From: JAIOPA01 sp964655175
GTDB taxonomy: Bacteria > Eisenbacteria > RBG-16-71-46
Length of the DNA: 64,000 bases
Assembly (NCBI GenBank): GCA_964655175.1
Contig: CAZZLY010000002.1
Coordinates: 47,316-111,315, forward strand
Direction: 5' to 3'
Shown: piece after piece, positions 25,384 to 33,703 of the stretch
Layout of the letters: each line of letters begins with the position of its first letter
Numbering within the stretch: the first letter of the stretch is position 1
Translations under genes and position numbers: made by a program
The notes under the pieces: generated by a model
The model's input: only the letters and a program-made list of their open reading frames with translations
Database searches by the model: none
What the model was told of the DNA's origin: nothing

Positions 25384-26621
25384 GCGGTCAGGTTCCCCAC
25401 CGACATGTTCGTGGGGATGTTCGGGATCGCACGCACCGGCACGATGCGCGCGACCTCGTTCGCCACACGGCCGTGCCCATCGAGCGCGAGGCCGTGATCG
25501 TCGGTGCGGCGACCGCGCGCCATGGCGCGACGCACCGCATCGGCGATGTCCGCGGTCGAGGCCTCGCGCACGTCCACCACGTCCACCAGGCCGTGCGCCG
25601 CGAGCATCGTGGCGCGGATGCGCTGCTCCTCACGCTGGCTGGTGCGCGGCATCATCACCGTGGGCGTGCGCGCGCCCAGCACCTCGCACGAGGTGTTGTA
25701 GCCCGCCATGCACACCACCACGTCGGCGGCGGCGGCGTAGGATTCGAGTCCACCGATGAAGCGGGTCACCGTGCACGAGGGCGGCACCGCGGCGGTGATC
25801 CGCGCGCGCGCCTCGTCGGACATCATGGGACCGGTCACCACGACCGAGCGCAGATCGCGCGGGAGCACGCCGGCCTGCGCGGTTGCGAGCCAGCGCGCCA
25901 GGATGGCCTCGCCATCCTCGCCGCCGCCCACCGTCACGAGCGCGATCGGGCCCGACCCGGGCGAACCCGGGGCGAGCGCCTCGAGCTTCGTGCGCGCCTC
26001 ACCGACGGCCTCGGGGGACACGTGCGGCGTGAGGTAGCCCACGTAGCGGATGCGCCGTGCGACGGAGTCGGGCAGCGCGTACTGCTCGCGCACGTCGAAC
26101 ATGCGCGGGTCGCCGTAGACCCAGACCTCGTCGTACCAGCGCTCGACCTGCGACAGCACGTCGTTCTTGCGCCATTCGTGCGCCATGCGCGCGGGCGAAT
26201 CCAGGATGTCGCGCCAGCCCAGCACCATGCGGGTGCCGTGCGTCTGGAAGCGCAGGTGATCGAGCGTCGGCGACAGTTCGCCCATGAGACCGCACGGCGC
26301 CTTGTCGCACAGGAAGAAGTCGGGCCGGAACGACCGCGCCACCTGCTCGACGATCGTCGCGCGCAGATCGCGCAGGCGCGCCGGATCGAGCCGCATGGTG
26401 CGCGCCGTGTACTCCGAGGTCGCGATCTTGCGCGCACTCGGCAGCTTCACGTAGTCGAGGCCCTGCGGCACGGGCAGCGCGTCGATCTGCGGCGAGCAGG
26501 TGACGAGCAGCGACGCCAGATCCGGCCGCGTCGGCAGCACGGCACGGGCGATGCCGGTCATCCGACGGGCGTGGCCGAGGCCGAGCGCGTCGTAGGAATA
26601 GAGCAACCAATGGGAGAGCAT
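25380..26621 (-). CDS. MurG/family 28-like glycosyltransferase
   Basis: A 413-residue protein, first gene of the operon. It begins MLSHWLLYSYDALGLGHARR, where the G-x-G-H-x-x-R loop is that of GT28 enzymes (MurG, monogalactosyldiacylglycerol synthase), and has ALVTVGGGEDG near residue 227 and ADVVVCMAGYNTSCEVLG near 310, matching the donor-binding part of that family. ATG 26621 follows GAGGA by 5 nt; longer forms lack a ribosome-binding site. It could start glycan assembly on a lipid or small acceptor. A palindrome at 26662-26675 lies in its upstream region. Confidence 0.82.
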   Translation of the reverse strand: MLSHWLLYSYDALGLGHARRMTGIARAVLPTRPDLASLLVTCSPQIDALPVPQGLDYVKLPSARKIATSEYTARTMRLDPARLRDLRATIVEQVARSFRPDFFLCDKAPCGLMGELSPTLDHLRFQTHGTRMVLGWRDILDSPARMAHEWRKNDVLSQVERWYDEVWVYGDPRMFDVREQYALPDSVARRIRYVGYLTPHVSPEAVGEARTKLEALAPGSPGSGPIALVTVGGGEDGEAILARWLATAQAGVLPRDLRSVVVTGPMMSDEARARITAAVPPSCTVTRFIGGLESYAAAADVVVCMAGYNTSCEVLGARTPTVMMPRTSQREEQRIRATMLAAHGLVDVVDVREASTADIADAVRRAMARGRRTDDHGLALDGHGRVANEVARIVPVRAIPNIPTNMSVGNLTA

Positions 26622-26661
26622 GGCTTCCTCGGGAGGCTGCGCAGGGGTGTGGGAGTTCAGT

Positions 26662-26675
26662 GAGACAAGTGTCTC
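26662..26675. promoter_or_regulatory. Palindrome GAGACA-AG-TGTCTC upstream of the glycan operon
   Basis: A perfect 6-bp inverted repeat with 2-nt spacer, 41 nt before the first operon gene, in the 211-nt region between the minus-strand operon and the plus-strand sigma factor. The region around it is A/T-richer than average. It may be an operator serving one or both directions. Confidence 0.4.
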
Positions 26676-26820
26676 GTGTTCTACTTTTGATACCCCACGA
26701 CAAACCACCCGACGGTTCACTCCGGGCGAACCGCAACGCCATTCGCATCGTGAAACAGCGTGAATCGGGTGCTTCGGCCCAATCGCCCCACCCCGCGTGG
26801 CGGGAAGGGGTCGGGACGGC

Positions 26821-26826
26821 TATCGT
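26821..26826 (+). promoter_or_regulatory. -10-like hexamer (TATCGT) 6 nt before the sigma-factor start
   Basis: TATCGT followed by TGTCGG and ATG 26833, with no Shine-Dalgarno sequence. It fits the leaderless pattern seen at other starts in the window. Confidence 0.35.
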
Positions 26827-26832
26827 TGTCGG

Positions 26833-27444
26833 ATGCGCTTCTCCGGGAACACCGAACTCGATCCCGAACTCGACTCCCGCCTGGTGGCCCGTTGCCTCGA
26901 GGGCGACGGCAAGGCGTGGGAGGCCCTCGTGCGCCGTCACGAGCGGCTCGTCTACGCGATCGGGCGGTCGTACCGGTTGTCGGACGACGATCTGGCCGAC
27001 GTGTTCCAGGAGGTCTTCACCGCGCTCTTCAAGGGCCTGCCGCGCATGCGCGACGGCCGCACCCTGGTGCGCTGGCTGTCCAGCACGACCGAGCGCATCA
27101 CCCGCACCACCGCGCTCTCGCGCCGCAAGGCGACCGCGCGCGAGGAGCAGGATCCGGCCAAGCTGGCCAAGCTCACCGACGGTACCGAGGCGATCGGGGC
27201 CGATCTGGAGCGGCTCGAGCAGCAACATCATATGAGGATGGCGATGGGCGGCCTCTCGGAGCGCTGCAAACGCCTGATCGAGGCGCTCTACTACGAGGAC
27301 CCGACACCCTCGTACGGCGAACTCTCGCAACGACTTGGCGTCCCCGTGGGGTCCCTGGGACCGACCCGCGCCCGGTGCATGGAACGCCTGCGCGGACATT
27401 ACGAGACGGTCCGTGAGGCGCCCCGAGGTATCAGCGAGGACTGA
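26833..27444 (+). CDS. RNA polymerase sigma factor, sigma-70/ECF type
   Basis: A 203-residue sigma factor. Region 2 (about residues 15-90) includes WEALVRRHERLVYAIGRSY and DLADVFQEVFTALFKGL; region 4 (about 130-190) includes LIEALYYEDPTPSYGELSQR and VPVGSLGPTRARCMERLR, a helix-turn-helix for -35 recognition. Regions 1 and 3 are short, as in extracytoplasmic-function factors. ATG 26833 is preferred to a GTG at 26797. Downstream come a putative zinc-binding partner, a CHAT protease and a secreted subtilisin, so it may direct expression of that set. Confidence 0.88.
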   Translation: MRFSGNTELDPELDSRLVARCLEGDGKAWEALVRRHERLVYAIGRSYRLSDDDLADVFQEVFTALFKGLPRMRDGRTLVRWLSSTTERITRTTALSRRKATAREEQDPAKLAKLTDGTEAIGADLERLEQQHHMRMAMGGLSERCKRLIEALYYEDPTPSYGELSQRLGVPVGSLGPTRARCMERLRGHYETVREAPRGISED

Positions 27445-27519
27445 TTCTCCACCTATCGAGTCGTAGGGCTGAACAGAGTTTCTCGCCACCACCCCTTTCG
27501 CCCCTGCGCGGAGGACGCC

Positions 27520-28131
27520 TTGAAGAAGTCCCACCCCAACGACCGTCACCTCGACACGAGTGCCGCGCTCGACTTCCTCGAGCAGCGCCTCAGCGCCGGC
27601 GATCGCCGCGCGGTCGAGGAGCACCTCGGTCGTCCCTGTCGTGCCTGTCTCGAGCGCATCCACACGTTGGGTGAGATGCTCGAGACGATGCGCGCCGACC
27701 GTCTCGGCGAGGTCCCCGCGGCGCTGCACCAGCGCGCGATCGCCGTCTTCGTGCCGGCCGAGAAGCCGTCCATGGTCCAGGGTCTCGTGGACATGGTCGC
27801 CGAACTCCTCTTCGACTCCGCTCAGGAGCCGCTGCTTGCGGGCGCCCGTCGCTCGGTCGGCGAGGCGCGCCGCCTGCGGTTCCGCCTCGGCAGCAACGCG
27901 CTCGACCTCGAGATCGAGCGCGAGGGTGCCGACATGCTGTCCATCCGTGGTCGCATGATGGCCACCGACGCACACCTGTGGAACCTCGCCGTCGAAGCCG
28001 GCAGCGAGCAGCGCAACGTCCGTCCCGATGCCGATGGCAGTTTCGTCCTGGACCGCCTGCCGGTGGCGCCGCTCACACTGCAGTTGCGTGACGCGACGCA
28101 GCGATTCCGGCTCCCGACCCTCGAGCCCTGA
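27520..28131 (+). CDS. Unknown protein with HxxxxCxxC motif, possible anti-sigma partner
   Basis: A 203-residue soluble protein between a sigma factor and a CHAT protease. Residues 17-45 resemble the helix of zinc-finger anti-sigma factors: H35, C40, C43 (EEHLGRPCRAC), but the His-Cys spacing is four rather than the usual three, and no membrane helix follows. The C-terminal half (LRFRLGSNALDLEIEREG and FVLDRLPVAPLTLQLR) reads as beta strands. TTG 27520 is taken as start because GGAGG sits at 27510-27514. A regulator of the adjacent sigma factor is a reasonable inference; the sequence does not prove it. The CHAT gene begins 5 nt after its stop. Confidence 0.65.
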   Translation: MKKSHPNDRHLDTSAALDFLEQRLSAGDRRAVEEHLGRPCRACLERIHTLGEMLETMRADRLGEVPAALHQRAIAVFVPAEKPSMVQGLVDMVAELLFDSAQEPLLAGARRSVGEARRLRFRLGSNALDLEIEREGADMLSIRGRMMATDAHLWNLAVEAGSEQRNVRPDADGSFVLDRLPVAPLTLQLRDATQRFRLPTLEP

Positions 28132-28136
28132 TCCCC

Positions 28137-30791
28137 ATGCTCGCTCTGGTCCACGAGGTCGAGCAGCTCCGCCGCTCGGAACCCGCGGTGGCCCTGCAAC
28201 GACTCGAGGCCGGCTTCGCCGACGCGCTCCAGCGCGCCGATGCGGCCGGCCGCGGGTCGTTGTGGCGTCTGCGTGCCCACGTGCTGCGCAGCCTGCGCCG
28301 CGCGCGCGAGGCCGCGGTCGCCTACCGCCGTGCGGCGGAATGGTTCGCCAAGGCCGGGGATCGTCGCGAGCAGGGCCGCTGTGCGATCGGGCGCGTGGAC
28401 GCGCTCATGTACCTGGGCCGGTACGCGGAAGCGCGTCGCGTGGCGGCGGCCGGACGGCGACTGCTCGAGCGCGCGGGCGACCGCGCCGCCCTGGCGCGCC
28501 TGCTCAACAACGAGGGCAACCTGTGGCATCGCCTGGATCTGCCCGATCGCGCCCTCGAGTGCTATCGCGCCGCGGTGAAGCAGCTCGATCGCGCGGGCGA
28601 CCCCGCCAGCGCGCTCATGATCGGCACCAACGTCGGCAACTGCCTGTCGCTGCTCGGCCGGTGCGACGAGGCGCGCCGCCATTACACGCAGGCGCGTGAC
28701 GCGCAGCGCGCCGCCGGGAACGCCAACGAGCAACTCTCGGCCGAATACAACCTCGCCTACCTCGACTTCCTCGAGCTGCGGCACGAGCAGGCCCTCACGG
28801 GGCTCGCGGCCGTGCGCGACGAGGCGGAATCGCGCGGGTACCCGTCGCTCGCGGCGCTGTCGCGACTCGACCGCGCCGAGATCCTGCTGCGCATGGGTGC
28901 GCACGAGGAGGCCCGTCAGGAGTCGCGCGACGCGGTCGAGGCGTGCGGCCGGTTGGGCCTGCGCTACGAGACCGCCAAGGCCGAACTGTTCGGGGCGCTC
29001 GCCGCGTTCCGCATGGGCCAGGTCGAGGCCGCGCGCAAGGGCATCGAGCGCGCGCTCGAGACGTTCGACGCCGAGGGCAATCAGGTGTGGATCGGCGAGA
29101 CCCTGCTGGGCCTCGCCACGTTGTGGTCGCGCGAGGGCAACGCCCGCGCGGGCGCGGCCCTCATCGCCGCCGCGCGCCGTCGCTTCATCATGGCGGGCGA
29201 TCGCGAACGCGACGCCTGCGCCGCCGCCATCGAGGTGCGCGCGCTGCTCGACTGCGGCGCCGTGCGCGCCGCGTCCGCACGACTGAAGTCGCTCGCCAAG
29301 GTCCCCGCGCGCCGTCGCTCGGCGCGCCTCAAGCATCTGGCGCTCGCCGCCGGGGCCGCGCTCGCGCAGGCCCGTGGCCGCACCGGCGAGGCCCGTCGTC
29401 TGCTGCAGCGCGCCGCCGAAGCCTCCGAACGACTCGCCGCGCGCATCCTCGACGAGGAGTGGCGTTCGACGTTCTGGGGCGAATGGGGTTGGCCGCATCA
29501 GGAACTCGCCGTGCTCGAGATCCGCGAGGGTCGTCTGGCGGAGGCGCTCGAGGCGCTCGAGGCCGGTCGCGGCCGCGCGCTCGTGGGTCCGGCCAAGTCG
29601 CGGCGGGCCCGTGCCGAACTGCCCGCGTCCGTGCGCCGCTGGGCCGCCGCGCGCGTCGCGCGCGATCGCGCCGTGGGCAAGGACGGTCGTCGTCGTGGCG
29701 CGGCCGTCGAGGCGGCGCCGATCGAGTCCGCCCTGCGCACCGCGCTGCACGCGCGCACGCCGCACGACCTGCGCGCACCGGCCATCGCGCGCGCGCTGCC
29801 GGCCGACGCCATGCTGTTCGATTGGTTCCAGCACGCCCACACGCTGGGCGCGATCACCGTGCAGCGCGACGGCCTCGAGGCGCGCGCGCGTCTATTGAGC
29901 GAGGAACGTCTCGCGACGCTCGTGGGCAACATGCTGTTCTCGCTGCGCAGCGTCACCTATCTGCCGCGCGCCGAGCGACGCCACGATCCCGTGCTGCAGG
30001 CGCAGCTCGAGGAGATCGCGTCGCTCACGCTGTGGCCACTGCTGTCGCGCACACCGGACGGGTTCGCGCTCGCGCCCACGGGCGCGCTCGCGCGCATGCC
30101 GTGGGCGGCCGCACCGCTGCCGGACGGACGCCTGCTGTGTCAGACCGGCGCCTCGGTCGTCGTCCCCGGTCTGCGTCTGGGGCTCACGCGGGCCCCGCGC
30201 TCGGCGCGGCCCTCCGCACCGTTGGTGGTCGCGGTGGACGCCGGCGAACTCGTCGCCGTCGAACGCGAGATCGCGGCGGTCGCCGCCGCGTTCCCCGGCG
30301 CGACCGTGCTGCGCGGTGAGCAGGCGACCGCGGCCCGATTCCTCGAACTCGCCCCCACCGCCGATTGGATCCATTTCGCCGGCCACGGCGGCTGGCGCGC
30401 CGACGCCCCCGAAGCGTCGGGGCTGCGCATGCACGATCGCTGGCTGCTCGCGGGCGAACTCGCCGAGCTCTCGCTCACCGCGCGCTGGGTCACGTTGTCC
30501 GCGTGTCACACCGCGCGGGCGCTCGTGCGCCCCGGCGAGGAGTGGTTCGGTCTGGCGCGGGCGTTCCTGCTCGCCGGCTCCGACGCCGTGCTCGCCGCGC
30601 AATGGGACGTGGACGACGAGGCCACCGCGCAGCTCATGGCGGACGTGTACGGCCGACTCGCGGCGGGCCGCACCCTGCCGCGCGCGCTCGCTGCCGCGCA
30701 GGCGGTGCGCGCCGACGCCGGTGCGCATCCGCTCGACTGGGCCGGCTTCGCCGTGCTCGGCGGCCCGCGACTGCTGGGCGACAAGGGCTGA
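28137..30791 (+). CDS. TPR-CHAT protease (caspase-like)
   Basis: An 884-residue protein. Residues ~30-460 form a TPR array (for example ALARLLNNEGNLWHRLDLP, ALMIGTNVGNCLSLLGR, EQLSAEYNLAYLDFLEL). The C-terminal third is a CHAT domain with its catalytic pair in place: WIHFAGHGGW (His750) and LSACHTA (Cys790), then AAQWDVDDEAT near 825. CHAT proteases are the bacterial relatives of caspases/separases and cut protein targets on activation, as in the type III-E CRISPR Craspase. Here there is no CRISPR; the partner genes are a sigma factor, the HxxxxCxxC protein and a subtilisin. Activator and substrate are unknown. Confidence 0.88.
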   Translation: MLALVHEVEQLRRSEPAVALQRLEAGFADALQRADAAGRGSLWRLRAHVLRSLRRAREAAVAYRRAAEWFAKAGDRREQGRCAIGRVDALMYLGRYAEARRVAAAGRRLLERAGDRAALARLLNNEGNLWHRLDLPDRALECYRAAVKQLDRAGDPASALMIGTNVGNCLSLLGRCDEARRHYTQARDAQRAAGNANEQLSAEYNLAYLDFLELRHEQALTGLAAVRDEAESRGYPSLAALSRLDRAEILLRMGAHEEARQESRDAVEACGRLGLRYETAKAELFGALAAFRMGQVEAARKGIERALETFDAEGNQVWIGETLLGLATLWSREGNARAGAALIAAARRRFIMAGDRERDACAAAIEVRALLDCGAVRAASARLKSLAKVPARRRSARLKHLALAAGAALAQARGRTGEARRLLQRAAEASERLAARILDEEWRSTFWGEWGWPHQELAVLEIREGRLAEALEALEAGRGRALVGPAKSRRARAELPASVRRWAAARVARDRAVGKDGRRRGAAVEAAPIESALRTALHARTPHDLRAPAIARALPADAMLFDWFQHAHTLGAITVQRDGLEARARLLSEERLATLVGNMLFSLRSVTYLPRAERRHDPVLQAQLEEIASLTLWPLLSRTPDGFALAPTGALARMPWAAAPLPDGRLLCQTGASVVVPGLRLGLTRAPRSARPSAPLVVAVDAGELVAVEREIAAVAAAFPGATVLRGEQATAARFLELAPTADWIHFAGHGGWRADAPEASGLRMHDRWLLAGELAELSLTARWVTLSACHTARALVRPGEEWFGLARAFLLAGSDAVLAAQWDVDDEATAQLMADVYGRLAAGRTLPRALAAAQAVRADAGAHPLDWAGFAVLGGPRLLGDKG

Positions 30792-30846
30792 TCGCGCGCC
30801 CACCCCGATGCCACGGGGAACCCTGTCGTTCACCCCGAACGAACTT

Positions 30847-30880
30847 CGTTGCAAATCGCGTAACCGCAATACGTGCAACG
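30847..30880. promoter_or_regulatory. Inverted repeat CGTTGCA-N20-TGCAACG before the subtilisin gene
   Basis: A perfect 7-bp inverted repeat in an A/T-richer part of the 196-nt gap between the CHAT and subtilisin genes. Further TTGCA/TGCAA pieces lie nearby (30885-30906). It may mark a regulator-binding site for separate control of the protease gene. Confidence 0.4.
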
Positions 30881-30904
30881 ACTTTGCAAGGCAATTGGTG
30901 TTGC

Positions 30905-30944
30905 GTGCCGGGTCCCGATGTATCAGACTCGTGGGACCCCGCAC
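30905..30944 (+). promoter_or_regulatory. Leader hairpin upstream of the subtilisin gene
   Basis: GTGCCGGGTCCC (30905-30916) and GGGACCCCGCAC (30933-30944) pair at 11 of 12 positions around a 16-nt loop, ending 43 nt before the start codon. No T-tract follows, so it is either a weak terminator for the CHAT transcript or a structured 5' leader of the protease mRNA. Confidence 0.45.
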
Positions 30945-30987
30945 CTGTGGTCGAACAGGGACTTCCTTCTCTCCGAGGATCCTCACG

Positions 30988-32313
30988 ATGAACCGCAAGG
31001 CCCTCTTGATCGTCGCCCTCGCGCTCGCCGCGACCTCGTGCAGCCGCGCGCTGCCGACGTCGCCCGTGAACGCGCGCGAGGCGGACGCCTTCCGCAGCGG
31101 CAGCGGCTCCGGTGGCACCACGACGACCGGCCAGTCGCTCAGCGGCCAGGTCGCGGTCACGCTCGCGCCCGGTGTGACGGCGGCGCAGATCGCCCAGGCC
31201 TACGGCGCCACGATCGTCACCTACGTGCCCAGTGAGCGCACGGCGTCGTTCCTGCCGCCGGCCGGCGTCAGCGCGCTCACGTTCATCAACACGCTCGCGT
31301 TCGACCCGCGCATCGTCACGCGCGAGAGCAACACCTGGATCGAGAACGCCGAAGCGCGCCAGCAGAGCTTCGCCTTCGACGACGGCTTCAACTCGTCGCT
31401 CACCTATGCGCAGCAGACGGCCGCCACGCTCATCCATCTCGCGGACGCGCACCAGGTCGCGACGGGCAAGGGCGTGAAGGTCGCCATCATCGACACCGGT
31501 CTGGACCTCGCGCACCCGGCCTTCAGCGGTCGCATCGTGGGCGGCTGGGACTTCGTGACCAACGACGCCAACCCGAGCGACGAGCGCGACTTCGTGGACA
31601 ACGACGGCGACGGTCGCGTGGACGAGGCCTTCGGCCACGGCACGCACGTCGCGGGCATCGTCCGCCTGGTGGCGCCGGACGCGCAGCTGCTGGTCGTGCG
31701 CGTGCTCGACGCCGACGGCCGCGGCGACCTCGTCACGGTGGCCGCCGGTGTGCGCTGGGCGGTGCAGCAGGGCGCCAAGGTCATCAACCTCAGCCTCGGC
31801 TCGACCGGCCGCCTCGATGCACTGCAGGACGTGCTCGCCGAGGCCGAACTCGCCGGCGTCACGGTGATCGCGACCGCGGGCAACTGGGGCACGAACAAGC
31901 TGGTGGACTTCCCCGGCACGTCGTCGCACGCCATGTGCGTCGCCGCCGTCGACGGCACGGGCGTGGGCGCGGCGTTCAGCAGCACCGGTAGCGAGGTCGA
32001 GCTGTCGGCGCCGGGCGTCGCGATCCGCAGCGCCTATCCGGGCAACGCCTACCGTCAGTGGAGCGGCACGTCCATGGCGGCGCCGTTCGTCACCGGCGCG
32101 GTCGCCCTGCTCGCCGAGAAGCACCCGGCGTGGAATCTGCTCGAGATGGAGGCGCGCCTGCAGTCCACCACGAGCCCGCTCGCGGGCGTGCCCGCCGGTG
32201 GCAAGGCGGCGCTCTACGGCGCCGGCGTGCTCGATGCGGGCGCGGCCCTCGCGGCCGACCGCACGCTGGGTGGTGACGCGGGCGAGACGATCACGTTGAG
32301 CCGCGGTCACTGA
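30988..32313 (+). CDS. Subtilisin-like (S8) serine protease, lipoprotein
   Basis: A 441-residue secreted protease. The signal ends in ALAATSC with Cys18 as lipidation site, so the enzyme should be membrane-anchored in the periplasm or outer membrane. A propeptide-like region (residues ~45-140) precedes the catalytic domain: Asp169 in AIIDTGLDLAHP, His217 in GHGTHVAG, Ser362 in GTSMAAPFVTGA; all three are intact. ATG 30988 is supported by the signal peptide and GAGG just upstream. It follows the CHAT gene in the same direction with a 196-nt structured gap. It may act downstream of, or in parallel with, the CHAT protease. Confidence 0.92.
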   Translation: MNRKALLIVALALAATSCSRALPTSPVNAREADAFRSGSGSGGTTTTGQSLSGQVAVTLAPGVTAAQIAQAYGATIVTYVPSERTASFLPPAGVSALTFINTLAFDPRIVTRESNTWIENAEARQQSFAFDDGFNSSLTYAQQTAATLIHLADAHQVATGKGVKVAIIDTGLDLAHPAFSGRIVGGWDFVTNDANPSDERDFVDNDGDGRVDEAFGHGTHVAGIVRLVAPDAQLLVVRVLDADGRGDLVTVAAGVRWAVQQGAKVINLSLGSTGRLDALQDVLAEAELAGVTVIATAGNWGTNKLVDFPGTSSHAMCVAAVDGTGVGAAFSSTGSEVELSAPGVAIRSAYPGNAYRQWSGTSMAAPFVTGAVALLAEKHPAWNLLEMEARLQSTTSPLAGVPAGGKAALYGAGVLDAGAALAADRTLGGDAGETITLSRGH

Positions 32314-32340
32314 TCGCACCCCACTCCACGCATCCCCCGA

Positions 32341-32371
32341 GGCCCGGCCGAGCGAACCGCTCCGCCGGGCC
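32341..32371 (+). terminator. Hairpin terminator after the subtilisin gene
   Basis: A 13-bp stem with one mismatch (32341-32353 with 32359-32371), loop GAACC, followed by TTCGT. It closes the sigma-CHAT-subtilisin cluster. Confidence 0.75.
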
Positions 32372-32424
32372 TTCGTGCGTCCGGGGCGTCCCGGCCCCGG
32401 CTTCCCGTGCCCGCGCGCGGGCCT

Positions 32425-32430
32425 TATGCT
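32425..32430 (+). promoter_or_regulatory. Possible -10 element (TATGCT) for the deoxyhypusine-synthase-like gene
   Basis: TATGCT in G+C-rich surroundings 44 nt before the start at 32475, directly after the preceding terminator. No -35 box is recognisable. Confidence 0.35.
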
Positions 32431-32474
32431 GCGCGGCCTCACACCACTCGTCACCCGACCACCCGAGGCCCGTC

Positions 32475-33608
32475 ATGTCCGCTGCCCGCAAGTCCCACCG
32501 CTACCTGAGCGGCACGCGCATCAACCCGCCCGCGATCACCGGCAAGGAGAGCGTCGCCGAGCTGATCGACCAGTCGTTCATGGCGTACAACGCCGCGCGC
32601 CTGCGCGAGGGCGCCCGCCTGCTCACCGAGCGCATGCTCGAGGACGACGTCACGGTGGCGCTGTCGGTGACCGGCGCGCTCACCCCCGCCGGGCTCGGCA
32701 TGAGCGCGCTCATCCCGCTGCTCGAGGCCGGCTTCGTGGACTGGATCGTGTCCACGGGCGCGAACCTGTACCACGACGCGCACTTCGGCCTGGGTCTGCC
32801 CATGCACCAGGGCACGTTCCAGATCGACGACGTCGAGCTGCGCGAGGAGGGCGTCGTGCGCATCTACGACATCTTCTTCGACTACAAGGTCCTGCTCGAC
32901 ACCGACGCGTTCTTCCGCGAGATCATCGCGGGCCCCGAGTTCCAGCGCACCATGAGCACCGCCGAGTTCCACTACCTGTGCGGCAAGTACCTGCGCAAGC
33001 GCGAGGAGACGCTGGGGCTCAAGCACCGCTCGCTGCTCGCGGCCGCCTACGAGTACGGCGTGCCCGTGTACACGTCGTCGCCGGGCGATTCCAGCATCGG
33101 CATGAACGTGGCGGCCAAGGCGCTCGAGGGCAACCAGCTGCTGCTCGACGTCAACGCCGACGTCAACGAGACGGCGGGCATCGTGTGGGACGCCAAGGCT
33201 GCGGGCGGCAAGAGCGCCGTGTGGATCCTGGGCGGCGGCAGCCCCAAGAACTTCCTGCTGCAGACCGAACCGCAGATCCAGGAGGTGCTCGGCATCGCCG
33301 AGAAGGGCCACGATTACTTCCTGGCGGTGACCGATGCGCGCCCCGACACGGGCGGGCTCTCGGGCGCCACGCCGGCCGAGGCCGTGAGCTGGGGCAAGAT
33401 CGATCCCGAGCAGCTGCCGGGCACGGTCATCTGCTACACGGACTCCACGATCGGCCTGCCGCTGCTGACGGCGTACGCGCTCGCCAAGCACGCGCCGCGC
33501 AAGCGCAAGCGTCTGTACGATCGCCGCGAGGACATGATGGCGCGCCTCAAGAAGGCGTACACCGAGCAGGGTCGCGCGAGCGAGAAGCCCACCGCCGCCA
33601 AGGGCTGA
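32475..33608 (+). CDS. Deoxyhypusine synthase-like protein (possible homospermidine synthase)
   Basis: A 377-residue NAD-dependent enzyme of the deoxyhypusine synthase family. Recognisable parts are SVTGALTPAGLGMSALIPLL (residues ~56-75), VSTGANLYHDAH near 93-104, SSPGDSSIGMN near 198, and WILGGGSPKNF, where Lys258 occupies the position of the lysine that carries the butylamine intermediate in the eukaryotic enzyme. Bacteria lack eIF5A, so bacterial members are thought to transfer the aminobutyl group of spermidine to a free polyamine. The tail is Lys-rich. It is a single-gene unit between two terminators. Confidence 0.85.
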   Translation: MSAARKSHRYLSGTRINPPAITGKESVAELIDQSFMAYNAARLREGARLLTERMLEDDVTVALSVTGALTPAGLGMSALIPLLEAGFVDWIVSTGANLYHDAHFGLGLPMHQGTFQIDDVELREEGVVRIYDIFFDYKVLLDTDAFFREIIAGPEFQRTMSTAEFHYLCGKYLRKREETLGLKHRSLLAAAYEYGVPVYTSSPGDSSIGMNVAAKALEGNQLLLDVNADVNETAGIVWDAKAAGGKSAVWILGGGSPKNFLLQTEPQIQEVLGIAEKGHDYFLAVTDARPDTGGLSGATPAEAVSWGKIDPEQLPGTVICYTDSTIGLPLLTAYALAKHAPRKRKRLYDRREDMMARLKKAYTEQGRASEKPTAAKG

Positions 33609-33703
33609 GCCCACACGCGACACGACGTCCACGCACCCCGGCACGCCTCGCGCGCGCCGGGGTTCGCGTTTCCGCGCGCTGCGATCCGTGCGGGATGCGA
33701 CGA

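Noticed and set aside
28137..30791. TPR-CHAT gene as part of a type III-E CRISPR system
   Set aside because: No repeat array, Cas7-11-like effector or adaptation gene is present within the window; neighbours are a sigma factor and a subtilisin.
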